Source: JACVRW01 sp963803245 (GTDB lineage: Bacteria > Actinomycetota > Thermoleophilia > Solirubrobacterales > Thermoleophilaceae). Taken from it: 64,000 nt of DNA. The notes beneath the pieces were generated by a model. The model saw nothing but the letters and a program-made list of their open reading frames with translations. It had not been told where the DNA came from and did no database searches. The DNA is taken from contig CAWDLI010000018.1 in assembly GCA_963803245.1 (NCBI GenBank), positions 310,001 to 374,000 of the forward strand, in the 5' to 3' direction. Both the position numbers and the translations under genes were made by a program. Shown here piece after piece: positions 1-13,162 of this stretch (the stretch's first letter is position 1; every line of letters starts with the position of its first letter).

Positions 1-1122
1 CCCACCACCGCGAAGCTCTTCCTCGCCGGACTTGCCGCGGTGCACGTGGCGGCCGGCCTGCGCCGCGGGCCGCTCGCGCGCATGTCGGATGACCTCGCGC
101 TGCTCTCGCTCTCCATCGGCGTGATCCTCGCCAACGTGGTCGCGGCGCTGGTGCTCGACGGCGTGGCCCTCGCCGGCCTGCTCGCGGCCTCGAGCGTGGG
201 CTTCGCGCTGCTCGCCCGGCAGGTGCACGGCGGCCGCCAGGAGGCCGCGGTGGCGCTCGGGCTCGGCGGTCACCTCGCGCTCACGGCCGTCCAGGCGGTC
301 ATGCTCGCGCCGCCGGACGCGATCGGCGGCGCCTCGATAGCCGCCCCCGGAGCGGCCGCGCTGATCGCGCTTGCGGCCGCCTGTCTGGTGTCCGCAAGGA
401 TCGCGGGAGCCGGACGTCCGGAGTGGCGCGTTGCGCTCGACGTGACCGGGCTCGCCACGGTCGCGTACCTCACCGCGACGAGCCTCGAGGGCACGGCGCT
501 CGCGTGCGCGTGGGCAATGGAGGCCGCGGTGCTCGCCAGGATCGCCGCCCATGCCAAGGACAAGGTCGCCGCGGGCGCGTCGCTGTGCTTCGCGCTCGGC
601 GCTGCCTTCCAGACGCTCGTGTTCGAGGCGCCGCCCGAGACCCTGCTCTACGGGCTCCCCGAGGTCGGACCGGCCGTGCTGGCGCTCGGCGCGCTGGCGC
701 TCGCGTTGGGCGTCCAGGCCAGGCAGGCGCGTGCGTTCGACCCGGCCGCCGCCGAGTGGCTCGAGGCCGCCACCGCGGCGGTGGTGCTCTACCTCGCGTC
801 GGCGCTGATCGTCACGCCGTTCGAGTCCGGTAGCGAGCAGGGCCAGGCGGCGCTCAGCGTCTTCTGGGGCCTGACCGGACTGGGCGCGCTGGTGGCCGGC
901 CTGGTTCGCGACGAGCGCTCGCTGCGGCTGGGCGGCCTGAGCGTCCTGCTCCTGGCTGTCGGCAAGGTGTTCCTGTTCGACCTCGCCACGCTCGACTCGA
1001 TGTACCGGGTCGCATCGTTCGTGGGGCTCGGCGTTCTCCTGCTCCTCGCCGCGTTCGTCTGGCAGCGCGTGCGCCCGCGGGCGCTGCCCGACTTCCGCGA
1101 CATCGCGGAGGGGGTCAGGTAG
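1..1122 (+). CDS. DUF2339-type multi-pass membrane protein, C-terminal part
   Basis: The reading frame is open to the left edge, so the 5' end is missing; 373 residues are present. It is almost entirely hydrophobic Ala/Leu/Val segments separated by short polar turns, about ten membrane spans. The last spans (a segment with KVFLFDLATLDSMYR followed by a Gly/Leu-rich helix and QRVRP) match the conserved C-terminal signature of DUF2339 membrane proteins, a family of unknown function. It ends 3 bases before the convergent stop of the gltB-like gene. Family assignment is from recognition of the C-terminal pattern only. Confidence 0.75.
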   Translation, partial: PTTAKLFLAGLAAVHVAAGLRRGPLARMSDDLALLSLSIGVILANVVAALVLDGVALAGLLAASSVGFALLARQVHGGRQEAAVALGLGGHLALTAVQAVMLAPPDAIGGASIAAPGAAALIALAAACLVSARIAGAGRPEWRVALDVTGLATVAYLTATSLEGTALACAWAMEAAVLARIAAHAKDKVAAGASLCFALGAAFQTLVFEAPPETLLYGLPEVGPAVLALGALALALGVQARQARAFDPAAAEWLEAATAAVVLYLASALIVTPFESGSEQGQAALSVFWGLTGLGALVAGLVRDERSLRLGGLSVLLLAVGKVFLFDLATLDSMYRVASFVGLGVLLLLAAFVWQRVRPRALPDFRDIAEGVR

Positions 1123-1125
1123 CGG

Positions 1126-4100
1126 CTACTCCGTCGAGACCGACGGATCGGTCTGCTCGGGCTCTGGCACTGCCATCAGGAAGTGCGCCGTGGCGTCAGC
1201 GGCGAGCGCGCCGATCCGGTGCGCCTCGCCGTCCTGGCCGGTCGCGCGCAGCTCGTCCGCGTACCAGCCGAGCAGCTCCTCCACGTCGAGCACCCCCTGC
1301 GCGTCGAGGCCCTCGAGGGACACCTTCGCCCCCTTGCCCCGCCGGCGCTCGAGCGCCTCGCGGTCCAGTCGCCAGTCGGAATTCACGCGCAGGTAGACCC
1401 TGCCGCCCGTCTGGCCCGCGCAGAACCAGGGCCCCGGGTCGCCCAGCACCACGGCGCGGCCGTCGGTCATGTACTCGAAGGCGAACCCCTTGATGTTCGC
1501 GCGGTTCGCAAGGCACCCCAGCGAGTCGTCGAGGGGCGCCGGGGGCTCGCCGGCGATCACCACGTCGGCACCCGAGAGCCGGATGCAGAAGCGCGAGTCG
1601 GCATCGCCCTGCACGAACAGACGCCCGCGCTGCGCCCCGTACGCGAAGGACTTGCCCACCGACCCGTTCACGCGACGACCGAGGCGGTTGAGCCCCTTCA
1701 GCACCGACACCTTCCCGCCGAGCATCGTCTTGCCCACGCCGTCCTGGGCGCCGCCCTCCACCGTGATGTCCACGCCGTCGACGCTGAACGCGCCGAGGCC
1801 CTGGCCGCCGATCGAGCCGCCGTCGAAGCGGAGCGCGGCCGGCTCGTCGTCCTCGGCCGGCAGCCCGCCCGCGGCGATGCGGCGCCGGGCCAGCCGCCCC
1901 GCGAGCTTCGTCCCGAGCGCGCGGTCGTCCGAGGCCACGGTGGCGAGCATGCGGAGCGGGCGCCCGGCGATCAGGCCGGCCGCCTCGCGCTCGTCGGGCG
2001 GCTCGGGCATGTCCAGCGGCTCCAGGTCGAGCATGTCGTCGATCGGCCTGATCAGCTCGTGGAGGTCGACCGAGGCTCCGGCCCGGGCCTGCACGAGGAG
2101 CTCGGAGCGCCCCACCAGGTCCTGCGAGCGCTCGAACCCGAGCCACGCGGTGACCTGCCTGACCTCCTCGCCCATGTCCTCGAAGAAGCGGGCGCAGCTG
2201 GTCGCCGCGCGCTCGAGCTCCTGGGGCGTGAACTTCTTCAGCCCCTTGAGCTGGGCCTCCTCCTCGGACTCGATCTGAGTCGCGATGCCCACGTGGCAGG
2301 TGTCGAGCTGGCAGCCGCGGCAGATCGTGCAGCCGAGCGACACCATGGCCAGCGTGCCGAAGCCGACCCGGTTCGCGCCCAGGCAGTGGAGCTTCACGAT
2401 GTCGTGGGCGTGGCGGTAGCCGCCGTCGGCCCAGATCTCCACGCGGTTGCGCACCCCCGCCTCCATCAGGGCGAGGTGCACCGCGCGCGTGCCGATGTCG
2501 GAGGGGAGCCCCACGTGGCGCAGAGCGTGCGAGCGCGCCGCTCCGGTGCCGCCCTCGAAGCCCGAGACGGTGATGATGTCCGCGCCGGCCTTGGCGATCC
2601 CCACGCCGATCGTGCCGATGTTCGGCACCACCGGCACCTTCACCGACACGCGCACGTCGGGGTTGGCGGTCTTGAGCTCGTCGATCAGCTCCGCAAGGTC
2701 CTCGATCGAGTAGAGGTCGTGGTTGTTCGAGGGCGAGATCAGGTCGGTGCCCGCGGTGGCGTTGCGGGCGGCGGCGACCTTGTCCGTCACCTTCCTGGCG
2801 GGCAGGTGGCCGCCCTCGCCGGGCTTCGCGCCCTGGCCGATCTTGATCTCCACGAGGTAGGACGAGTTGATCATCTCGCTCGTCACGCCGAAGCGCCCGG
2901 ACGCGACCTGCTGCCCGCGCCAGCGCGGATACCTGCCGTACATGTCGCGGATCTCCCCGCCCTCGCCGTTCATCGCGACGATGTTGATCCGCTTGGCCGC
3001 CTCGGCGTAGGCGCGGTATGCGGTCTCCCCCTGGGAGCCGAAGCTCATCGAGGAGATCACGATCGGGTAGGAGTGGAGCCCCACGTCGGCGCTCACGCGC
3101 TCGCCGATCAGGGGCTCGCGGTCGGAGCGCAGGTCGAGGATGTGGCGGAGCGAGACCGGCTGGACCAGCTCGAGCTCGCGCACCTTGCTCGAGTACTCCT
3201 CGTAGGAGGCCGACCCGCCCGCCGCCGCGACCGCGGCCTTGTAGACCTTCGGGTAGAAGTGGAACGTGCGGCCGGGCTTCGACTCCTCGTGCCCTCCGAG
3301 GATCCGCATCCGCTCGTCGCCGTCACGGTCGAGCTGGCCCCAGCCGGTGCCGCCGCGCTCGGAGCCGAAGTACGACGGGGTGTCGAAGCAGCCGGCCACC
3401 TCCGGCCGCAGGCCGATGCACGAGAACAGGCGCGAGTACCCCCGCACCTCGTGGATCCCGATGGTGGAGATCACCTTCTCGATGCCCTTCCGCAGCGCCG
3501 TGGCGAGGCTGGCCACGTCGCGCCGGTAGTCGTCCATCAGCGCCACCTCGACCATCGTGTACGGGCACACCCCGTCGGCGCCCAGTCCGAGCGCGACCAT
3601 CACGTCGTGGACGTTGCGCACCGCGGCGGAGCGCAGGACGACCCCGCAGCGTCTGCGCAGGTTCGTCTCGCCCGGCCGGATGAACCGCTCGCGCAGCGCC
3701 AGGTCCACGGCGGCCAGCGCCAGGTGCGGGTCGAGGTAGCGGCGGTCGCCCTCGTAGGCGGTGCGGTCCGACAGCACGAGCAGCTCGGCGCCCCCGCCCA
3801 CCGCCCCGGTGGCCTCGTGCTTCAGCCGCTCGATCGCCCCGCGCGTGTCCTCCGACTCGAGGCAGGAGAGGTCGAGCACGCGCGCGCGATCGCGGAACTC
3901 CTCCCAGAGGTCCTCGAGCAGGTAGGTCTTGTGCTCGCGCGCGACGCGGCGATAGTCGGAGTCGGAGAGCGGCGCGAGGCCGTCGTGGCCGCCGAGGATG
4001 ATCGGGAAGGCCGTCTCGATGGTGGTGCGCGCGTCCGGGGCCGCGTCGATGCCGGGACGTGCGCCGAACACCGCCCGGCACGAGAAGTGCTCCACCTCGC

Positions 4101-5664
4101 GCTCGCGGTCGATGGCCGGATTGGTGACCACCGCCACCGATTCCTTGAAGTAGTCGGCCAGGTTCTGGCGCTCCGGCGACAGGGCCGCCAGCGGTCCGTC
4201 GTAGCCGAGCGATCCGATCGGCTCGGCGCCCGTGGCCGCCATCTGCTGCACCAGCTTCATGTCGTCGCGCTGCCACCCGAACCCGCCGAGCACCCGGGTG
4301 GGCACCTTCACGGGCTCGGATGGCCCAGCGCTCGTGTACCCGGGAATCTCGGGGCCCGTGAGCGGGCCGCCGACCGGGATCGCCTCGGCGAACGCCTCGT
4401 CCGCCGTCGCTCCCGCGCGCTCGCGCCAGCGCCTGCAGCAGAGCCGCTGCATCGCGGGATGGTCGATGAGCCGGCTCGTGCCTCCCACGCGGTCCAGGGT
4501 CACCATCAGCTTCTCGCCGGGAGCGAGCGGCTTCGGCTCCGCGACGGTGTCCGCCACCGCGACCACGCCCGGCTCGCTCGAGAAGACGTGCGCGTCCGCG
4601 GTCTCCATCGACCAGAGCGGGCGCAGCCCGAGCGCGTCCACCGAGAACACGCACTCGTCGCCGTGGCGGGCCACCAGCGCCACCGGTCCCTGCGCCAGCG
4701 GGCCGAACGCCTGCCGGATGTACATGTAGAAGCCGCGCAGCTCCTCGGGCATGCCCTTGATCTCGTTCACGATCGGCGGCAGCACCAGCTCGAGGGCCTC
4801 GGCGAGCGTGAGTCCCTCGCGGTGGATCAGCGCCTCGACGATCCGCGAGAGGTCCTGCGAGTCGGAGCCGTCGCGGGGAGCGGCACGCCGAGCATCCGCG
4901 CCTCCTGGCGCAGGCGCGCCACGGTGTTGATCTCGCCGTTGTGGCCGAGCACGCCGAACGGCTGCACGCGCCTGAAGGCGGGCCAGGTGTTCGTGGAGTA
5001 GCGGTTGTGGCCGAGCAGCGCCGCCGTCTTGGCGCGGCCGTCGTGCAGGTCGGGGAAGTAGCCGCCCAGCGCCGACGGCGATCCGAGCACCTTGTAGACG
5101 ACCGAGTGGCGTCGAGCAGGAGGCCACGTGCACGTCGAGCGCCTCCTCGAGCTGGACGGTCAGCTCGAAGCAGCCGCGCTCGTCCTCGATCAGCCCACCC
5201 ACCTGCCAGAAGACGGGCTCCTCCTCCCGCGCCTGAGGGCCGAGCGCCGTGGTCACGACCTCGTGGTCGCGCTCGGAGAGCACGCGGAGGCCGATCCGGC
5301 TCATCGTCTCTCGCGCGCGCTCCTTGACCGCGGCCACGTCGCCGGCGCCACGAGGGATGAACACATGCGCGACGGCGAAGCGCGGGTCGAGCGCGAGGCT
5401 CGGCGCGTGGCCGTCGCGCCGCACCGCCTCGGCCCAGATCTCCCGCGGGATGTCCACGGTCAGGCCGCAGCCGTCGCCCTCGCCGTCCACGTTGCCGGCG
5501 CGGTGGAGCATCTTCTCGAGTGCCACGAGCGCGGTCTCGATCGCCTCGTGCGACGGGCGCGCGTCCTTGGCCAGCCACGCGTACAGCGCGCAGGCGTCCT
5601 GGTCCTCCACGGTAGTCGGCGCCCGGCGCGGCCGGTAGGCGCGCGTCGGGTCGTGGCGAGTCAT
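1126..5664 (-). CDS. gltB: divergent glutamate synthase large-subunit paralogue (two apparent frameshifts)
   Basis: About 1512 residues. Order: N-terminal type-2 glutamine amidotransferase (Cys in DACALYAWL serves as the would-be nucleophile), central domain, FMN-binding synthase barrel with GQGAKPGEGG and SPSNNHDLYSIEDL, 3Fe-4S cysteines in CRGCQLDTCHVGIATQ, and C-terminal GXGXG domain. The amidotransferase start differs from canonical GltB: AGNVDGEGDGCGL replaces the usual GADPxTGDGSGIL, so it is a separate paralogue beside the canonical gene at 8.6-13.1 kb. Start ATG at 5664 is chosen because GAGGAG lies 5 bases upstream. Between about 5120 and 4868 the correct protein (LGHNRYSTNTWP, LGHNGEINT) lies in another frame: one extra C near 5117 and one missing C in a C run near 4870 explain it. 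Expected role: glutamine plus 2-oxoglutarate to two glutamates; whether it pairs with the single GltD here is unknown. Confidence 0.85.
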   Translation of the reverse strand: MTRHDPTRAYRPRRAPTTVEDQDACALYAWLAKDARPSHEAIETALVALEKMLHRAGNVDGEGDGCGLTVDIPREIWAEAVRRDGHAPSLALDPRFAVAHVFIPRGAGDVAAVKERARETMSRIGLRVLSERDHEVVTTALGPQAREEEPVFWQVGGLIEDERGCFELTVQLEEALDVHVASCSTPLGRLQGARIAVGAGRLLPRPARRPRQDGGAARPQPLLHEHLARLQARAAVRRARPQRRDQHRGAPAPGGADARRAAPRDGSDSQDLSRIVEALIHREGLTLAEALELVLPPIVNEIKGMPEELRGFYMYIRQAFGPLAQGPVALVARHGDECVFSVDALGLRPLWSMETADAHVFSSEPGVVAVADTVAEPKPLAPGEKLMVTLDRVGGTSRLIDHPAMQRLCCRRWRERAGATADEAFAEAIPVGGPLTGPEIPGYTSAGPSEPVKVPTRVLGGFGWQRDDMKLVQQMAATGAEPIGSLGYDGPLAALSPERQNLADYFKESVAVVTNPAIDREREVEHFSCRAVFGARPGIDAAPDARTTIETAFPIILGGHDGLAPLSDSDYRRVAREHKTYLLEDLWEEFRDRARVLDLSCLESEDTRGAIERLKHEATGAVGGGAELLVLSDRTAYEGDRRYLDPHLALAAVDLALRERFIRPGETNLRRRCGVVLRSAAVRNVHDVMVALGLGADGVCPYTMVEVALMDDYRRDVASLATALRKGIEKVISTIGIHEVRGYSRLFSCIGLRPEVAGCFDTPSYFGSERGGTGWGQLDRDGDERMRILGGHEESKPGRTFHFYPKVYKAAVAAAGGSASYEEYSSKVRELELVQPVSLRHILDLRSDREPLIGERVSADVGLHSYPIVISSMSFGSQGETAYRAYAEAAKRINIVAMNGEGGEIRDMYGRYPRWRGQQVASGRFGVTSEMINSSYLVEIKIGQGAKPGEGGHLPARKVTDKVAAARNATAGTDLISPSNNHDLYSIEDLAELIDELKTANPDVRVSVKVPVVPNIGTIGVGIAKAGADIITVSGFEGGTGAARSHALRHVGLPSDIGTRAVHLALMEAGVRNRVEIWADGGYRHAHDIVKLHCLGANRVGFGTLAMVSLGCTICRGCQLDTCHVGIATQIESEEEAQLKGLKKFTPQELERAATSCARFFEDMGEEVRQVTAWLGFERSQDLVGRSELLVQARAGASVDLHELIRPIDDMLDLEPLDMPEPPDEREAAGLIAGRPLRMLATVASDDRALGTKLAGRLARRRIAAGGLPAEDDEPAALRFDGGSIGGQGLGAFSVDGVDITVEGGAQDGVGKTMLGGKVSVLKGLNRLGRRVNGSVGKSFAYGAQRGRLFVQGDADSRFCIRLSGADVVIAGEPPAPLDDSLGCLANRANIKGFAFEYMTDGRAVVLGDPGPWFCAGQTGGRVYLRVNSDWRLDREALERRRGKGAKVSLEGLDAQGVLDVEELLGWYADELRATGQDGEAHRIGALAADATAHFLMAVPEPEQTDPSVSTE

Positions 5665-5669
5665 GTGGG

Positions 5670-5713
5670 CTCCTCGGTTCCGCGGCTTCTCCGAGCGGCC
5701 GCGCGACGGGCAG
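5670..5713 (-). promoter_or_regulatory. candidate pseudoknot leader RNA of the gltB-like gene
   Basis: This 5' UTR shares about 38 of 44 bases with the leader of the other gltB (13163-13208), although the genes are 7 kb apart. It can form an H-type pseudoknot: P1 pairs 5703-5698 with 5686-5681 (CGCGGC/GCCGCG), P2 pairs 5695-5691 with 5677-5673 (CUCGG/CCGAG), with AGAA between. The Shine-Dalgarno GAGGAG (5675-5670) lies partly inside P2, so folding would hide it. In the second copy P1 keeps pairing through a G-C to C-G swap and a G-C to G-U change. Ligand unknown; regulation by a nitrogen signal is inference. Confidence 0.6.
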
Positions 5714-5719
5714 CCGCGG

Positions 5720-5725
5720 ATTCTA
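5720..5725 (-). promoter_or_regulatory. -10 element of the gltB-like gene
   Basis: TAGAAT on the minus strand places transcription start at about 5713, exactly where the conserved leader begins. It overlaps the -10 of the divergent oxidoreductase gene by two bases (shared CTAG core), so the two promoters should exclude each other. Confidence 0.55.
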
Positions 5726-5729
5726 GTCT
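5724..5729 (+). promoter_or_regulatory. -10 element, leaderless promoter of the MDR oxidoreductase
   Basis: TAGTCT is followed by 6 bases and then ATG at 5736, the spacing expected when transcription starts at the start codon. No Shine-Dalgarno is present. Confidence 0.5.
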
Positions 5730-5735
5730 CCGGGC

Positions 5736-6671
5736 ATGCGCGCGATCCTGAGCACGGCAGAGTCCCCACACGTCCGCCTCGGCGAGGCCCCCGACCCCAC
5801 CCCCGCGCCGAGCGAGGCGCTCGTGGAGGCGAGGGCGATGTCCGTGAATCGCGGCGAGGTCCGGCGCCTCGAGGCCCTCCCCGAGGGCACGCTCACCGGC
5901 TGGGACGTGGCGGGCGTGGTCCGCGAGCCCGCGGCGGACGGCAGCGGCCCTGCGGCCGGCACGCGCGTTGTGGGCGTGGGCGGGTCGCTGGCGCGGGCGA
6001 GCGCCTGGGCCGAGTTGGTGCCGGTGCCCACGGACCGGCTGGGAACGCTGCCCGACGAGGTGTCGTTCGCCGCGGCGTCCACGCTCCCGGTGGCCGGTCT
6101 CACCGCCTACCACGCACTGGGGCTCGGCAGGCTCCTGGTCGAGCGCCGCGTGCTCGTGACGGGCGCGGCCGGCGGCGTGGGGCGCTTCGCCGTCCAGCTG
6201 GCGGCCGACTCGGGCGCGCACGTGACCGCCGTCGCGCGGGACGCCGCACGCGCCGAGGGCCTGGAGGAGCTGGGCGCGCGGGAGATCGTCCATGAGCTCG
6301 AGCCCGAGGGCGAGCGCTTCGACCTGATCCTCGAGTCGGTCGGCGGGCCGTCGCTGGCCGCGGCACTCAGGCGTGTGGCGCCCGGCGGCATGGTGGTCAC
6401 GTTCGGCGACTCGTCGGCAGAGCCAGTGACCTTCACCGCGCGCGACTTCTACCGGAACACCGGCGCCACGCTCTACGCCTTCCTGATCTTCTCCGAGCTG
6501 GACCGCCGCGGCACCGGCTCGGGGGACCTGGAGCGCCTGGCGCGCCTGATCGCCGCGGGCAAGCTCGACCCGGCGATCAGCGTCGAGGCGAGCTGGCGCG
6601 AGGCCGGGCCCGTGCTCGAGGCGCTACTGGAGCGCCGCGTGCAGGGCAAGGCCGTGCTGCTCGTGGACTAG
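5736..6671 (+). CDS. zinc-free MDR-family NADPH:quinone oxidoreductase
   Basis: 311 residues, typical length for the quinone oxidoreductase branch of medium-chain dehydrogenases/reductases. An N-terminal GroES-like domain (about 1-120, with SVNRGEVRRL and GWDVAGVV) is followed by a Rossmann fold with the nucleotide-binding TGAAGGVGRFAVQLA at about 143. No catalytic or structural zinc cysteines are seen, as expected for QOR-type enzymes. Likely NADPH-dependent reduction of quinones or enones; the true substrate cannot be told. It is transcribed divergently from the gltB-like gene and its 3' end overlaps the convergent SnoaL-like gene by 4 bases. Confidence 0.85.
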   Translation: MRAILSTAESPHVRLGEAPDPTPAPSEALVEARAMSVNRGEVRRLEALPEGTLTGWDVAGVVREPAADGSGPAAGTRVVGVGGSLARASAWAELVPVPTDRLGTLPDEVSFAAASTLPVAGLTAYHALGLGRLLVERRVLVTGAAGGVGRFAVQLAADSGAHVTAVARDAARAEGLEELGAREIVHELEPEGERFDLILESVGGPSLAAALRRVAPGGMVVTFGDSSAEPVTFTARDFYRNTGATLYAFLIFSELDRRGTGSGDLERLARLIAAGKLDPAISVEASWREAGPVLEALLERRVQGKAVLLVD

Positions 6672-7063
6672 AGCCCGGCCGCCTCGAACGCGGCGTCGCG
6701 CTCCGTGAAGGTCTCGAGTCGCACGATCTTGCCGTCGCGCACGGCGATCAGCCACGAGGCGTGCTGGCGCTCGAACGCGAGGCCGCTGCCGCGCGCACAG
6801 GCCCGCCAGTGTCCGAGCGCGAGGGCGCAGGTGTCGGACACCTTGCGCGACTCCTCCACGTGCACCTCGAACACGTCCCAGTCGCCGAAGAGCTGCTCCG
6901 CCCAGCGCCTGATCCCGTCGTGGCCGTGGAAGCAGGTGCCCTCGACGGTGATCGGAATCCACTCGACCTCGGGGTGCATGCACTCGTCGAGAGCGGCGTC
7001 GAGCTCGCGCCGGTTCCAGCGTTCTGCCCAGCGGCGGAAGACCTCCTCCGGCGCCGAGGCCAT
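6668..7063 (-). CDS. SnoaL/NTF2-like domain protein
   Basis: 131 residues forming one NTF2-like cone fold: N-terminal helix FRRWAERWNRRELDAALDECMHP, then HPEVEW and a Gly-His-Asp-Gly turn, and C-terminal strands with FERQHASWLIAVRDGKIVRLETF. This is the common SnoaL-like pattern; members are isomerases, hydrolases or non-catalytic, so no reaction is assigned. It starts 8 bases after the gltD stop and may be the last gene of the gltB-gltD transcript. ATG start at 7063. Confidence 0.75.
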   Translation of the reverse strand: MASAPEEVFRRWAERWNRRELDAALDECMHPEVEWIPITVEGTCFHGHDGIRRWAEQLFGDWDVFEVHVEESRKVSDTCALALGHWRACARGSGLAFERQHASWLIAVRDGKIVRLETFTERDAAFEAAGL

Positions 7064-7071
7064 CCGGTCCC

Positions 7072-8640
7072 CTAGCGCTCGTCCCGGGGGCCGGACCAGA
7101 ACGCGTCGCCGACCGTGACCGTGCGGGCGATCTCGGCCTGGTGGCGCAGCGAGTTCGGGTCCCCGTCCTCGTAGGCGAACATGCCCTGGGCGGGAATCCG
7201 GCGTGCCTCGCCGGTGCCGCCGAGGAACTGGTCCACCACGCGAGCGCAGCGCCGGCCCTCGGCGATCGCCGTGACCACGAGCGACTGCCCCACGCGGGCA
7301 TCCCCACAGGCGAACACGCCCTGGACCTTGGTGCCGTAGACGGGCGCCTTCACGTTGCCGCGGGCGTCGAGGTCGAGGCCGAGCTCCGTCACCGCCCCCT
7401 CGTGCTCGGGGTGGCTGAAGCCGATCGCGATCAGGACGAGCTGTGCCGGCTCCTCGAACTCGCTGCCGGGAACGGGCTTGAGGTCGCGCGAGGAGGTTCC
7501 CTCCACGCGCCAGCCGCGAACGGCCGACACCTGACCGTCCTCGCCCAGGAGCTCGATCACCTCTGTGCCGAACTCCCGAACCCCGCCCTCCTCGAGGGCG
7601 TACGTGGAGCGCGTGCGCTTGGGCGGCAACGGCCAGGGTGTGCTCGCCATGCGGCCCTCCGCCGGGAGCGGCGGGTAGACGTCGAGCATCAGCACGCTCT
7701 CCGCGCCCTCGCGCAGGGCGTTCGACACGCAGTCCATGCCGGTGTCGCCGCCGCCCACCACCACAACGCGCCTGCCCTCGGCTCGGATGGTCGCCTCCGG
7801 CGGCGTGGCGCGCGCCGGCCGGCCCTGGGACTCGGCGACCCAGCGATTGCGCTGGTAGAGGTAGTCCATCGCGAAGTGCACGTTGGCCAGCTCGCGGCCG
7901 GGCGTCTCGAGGTCGCGGTGCACCCGCGAGCCGATCGCCACGACCACCGCGTCGTGCCGGCGGCGAAGCTCCTCGGCCTCCACGTCGCCGCCCACGTCCG
8001 TGTCGCAGACGAAGTCGATGCCCTCCTTCTCGAGCAGGGCCACGCGGCGGTCGATGATCCACTTCTCGAGCTTCGCGTCCGGAACTCCGAAGCGCAGCAG
8101 GCCGCCGGGCGCCTCGTCGCGCTCGTAGACCGTGACCTTGTGTCCGAGCTTGTTCAGTTGGGCGGCCACCGCCAGCCCGGCCGGGCCCGAGCCCACCACC
8201 CCCACCGTCCTACCGGTGCGGCGGTCCGGCGGCTCAGCGTCGATCCAGCCCTCCTGGAACCCGCGGTCGGCGATCGCCAGCTCGATCTGCTCGATCGTCA
8301 CCGGGTCGTCGTTGATGTCCAGCACGCAGGCGGACTCGCACGGTGCCGGGCAGATCAGGCCGGTGAACTCGGGGAAGTTGTTCGTGGCGTGGAGCTGGGT
8401 GAGCGCGTCCTGCCAGCGGTCGCGGTACACGAGGTCGTTCCAGTCCGGGATCCGGTTCCCGAGCGGGCAGCCCTCGTGGCAGAAAGGCACGCCGCAGTCC
8501 ATGCAGCGCCCTCCCTGCTCGCGCAGGGTGGCGTCGTCGGGCAGCGAGAAGTACTGCCCGTAGTCGTGCACGCGCTCCTTCGGATCGCGCTTCTCGAAGC
8601 CGGCGCGCTCGATGCGCAGGAAGCCCTTGGGGTCGCCCAT
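7072..8640 (-). CDS. gltD: glutamate synthase small subunit (NADPH)
   Basis: 522 residues, the full length of GltD. N-terminal Cys clusters (CMDCGVPFCHEGCPLGN at about 46-62 and CPAPCESACVL near 97) bind the 4Fe-4S centres; GSGPAGLAVAAQL near 150 is the FAD Rossmann motif and GGGDTGMDCV near 300 the NADPH motif. It passes electrons from NADPH to the large subunit, which converts glutamine and 2-oxoglutarate to glutamate in the cytosol. It begins 2 bases after the stop of the canonical gltB, so the two are co-transcribed. No frameshift is seen here. Confidence 0.95.
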   Translation of the reverse strand: MGDPKGFLRIERAGFEKRDPKERVHDYGQYFSLPDDATLREQGGRCMDCGVPFCHEGCPLGNRIPDWNDLVYRDRWQDALTQLHATNNFPEFTGLICPAPCESACVLDINDDPVTIEQIELAIADRGFQEGWIDAEPPDRRTGRTVGVVGSGPAGLAVAAQLNKLGHKVTVYERDEAPGGLLRFGVPDAKLEKWIIDRRVALLEKEGIDFVCDTDVGGDVEAEELRRRHDAVVVAIGSRVHRDLETPGRELANVHFAMDYLYQRNRWVAESQGRPARATPPEATIRAEGRRVVVVGGGDTGMDCVSNALREGAESVLMLDVYPPLPAEGRMASTPWPLPPKRTRSTYALEEGGVREFGTEVIELLGEDGQVSAVRGWRVEGTSSRDLKPVPGSEFEEPAQLVLIAIGFSHPEHEGAVTELGLDLDARGNVKAPVYGTKVQGVFACGDARVGQSLVVTAIAEGRRCARVVDQFLGGTGEARRIPAQGMFAYEDGDPNSLRHQAEIARTVTVGDAFWSGPRDER

Positions 8641-8642
8641 GG

Positions 8643-13144
<4,502 letters not shown>

Positions 13145-13162
13145 TGCCTGCAGGGCTCTTCA

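Noticed and set aside
1183..5001. 1272-residue open frame antisense to the gltB-like gene
   Set aside because: Very GC-rich DNA leaves long antisense frames open; the translation is Arg/His/Pro/Val-rich low complexity with no motif, while the other strand has clear domain motifs.
4868..5120. Programmed ribosomal frameshifting in the gltB-like gene
   Set aside because: The two breaks are one base gained and one base lost that restore the frame, at C runs, without slippery heptamers or stimulatory structures; sequencing error is simpler.
5670..5713. glnA-type glutamine riboswitch or Downstream-peptide motif in the gltB leaders
   Set aside because: The conserved blocks of those classes are absent, although the genes regulated would fit; hence reported as an unassigned candidate.
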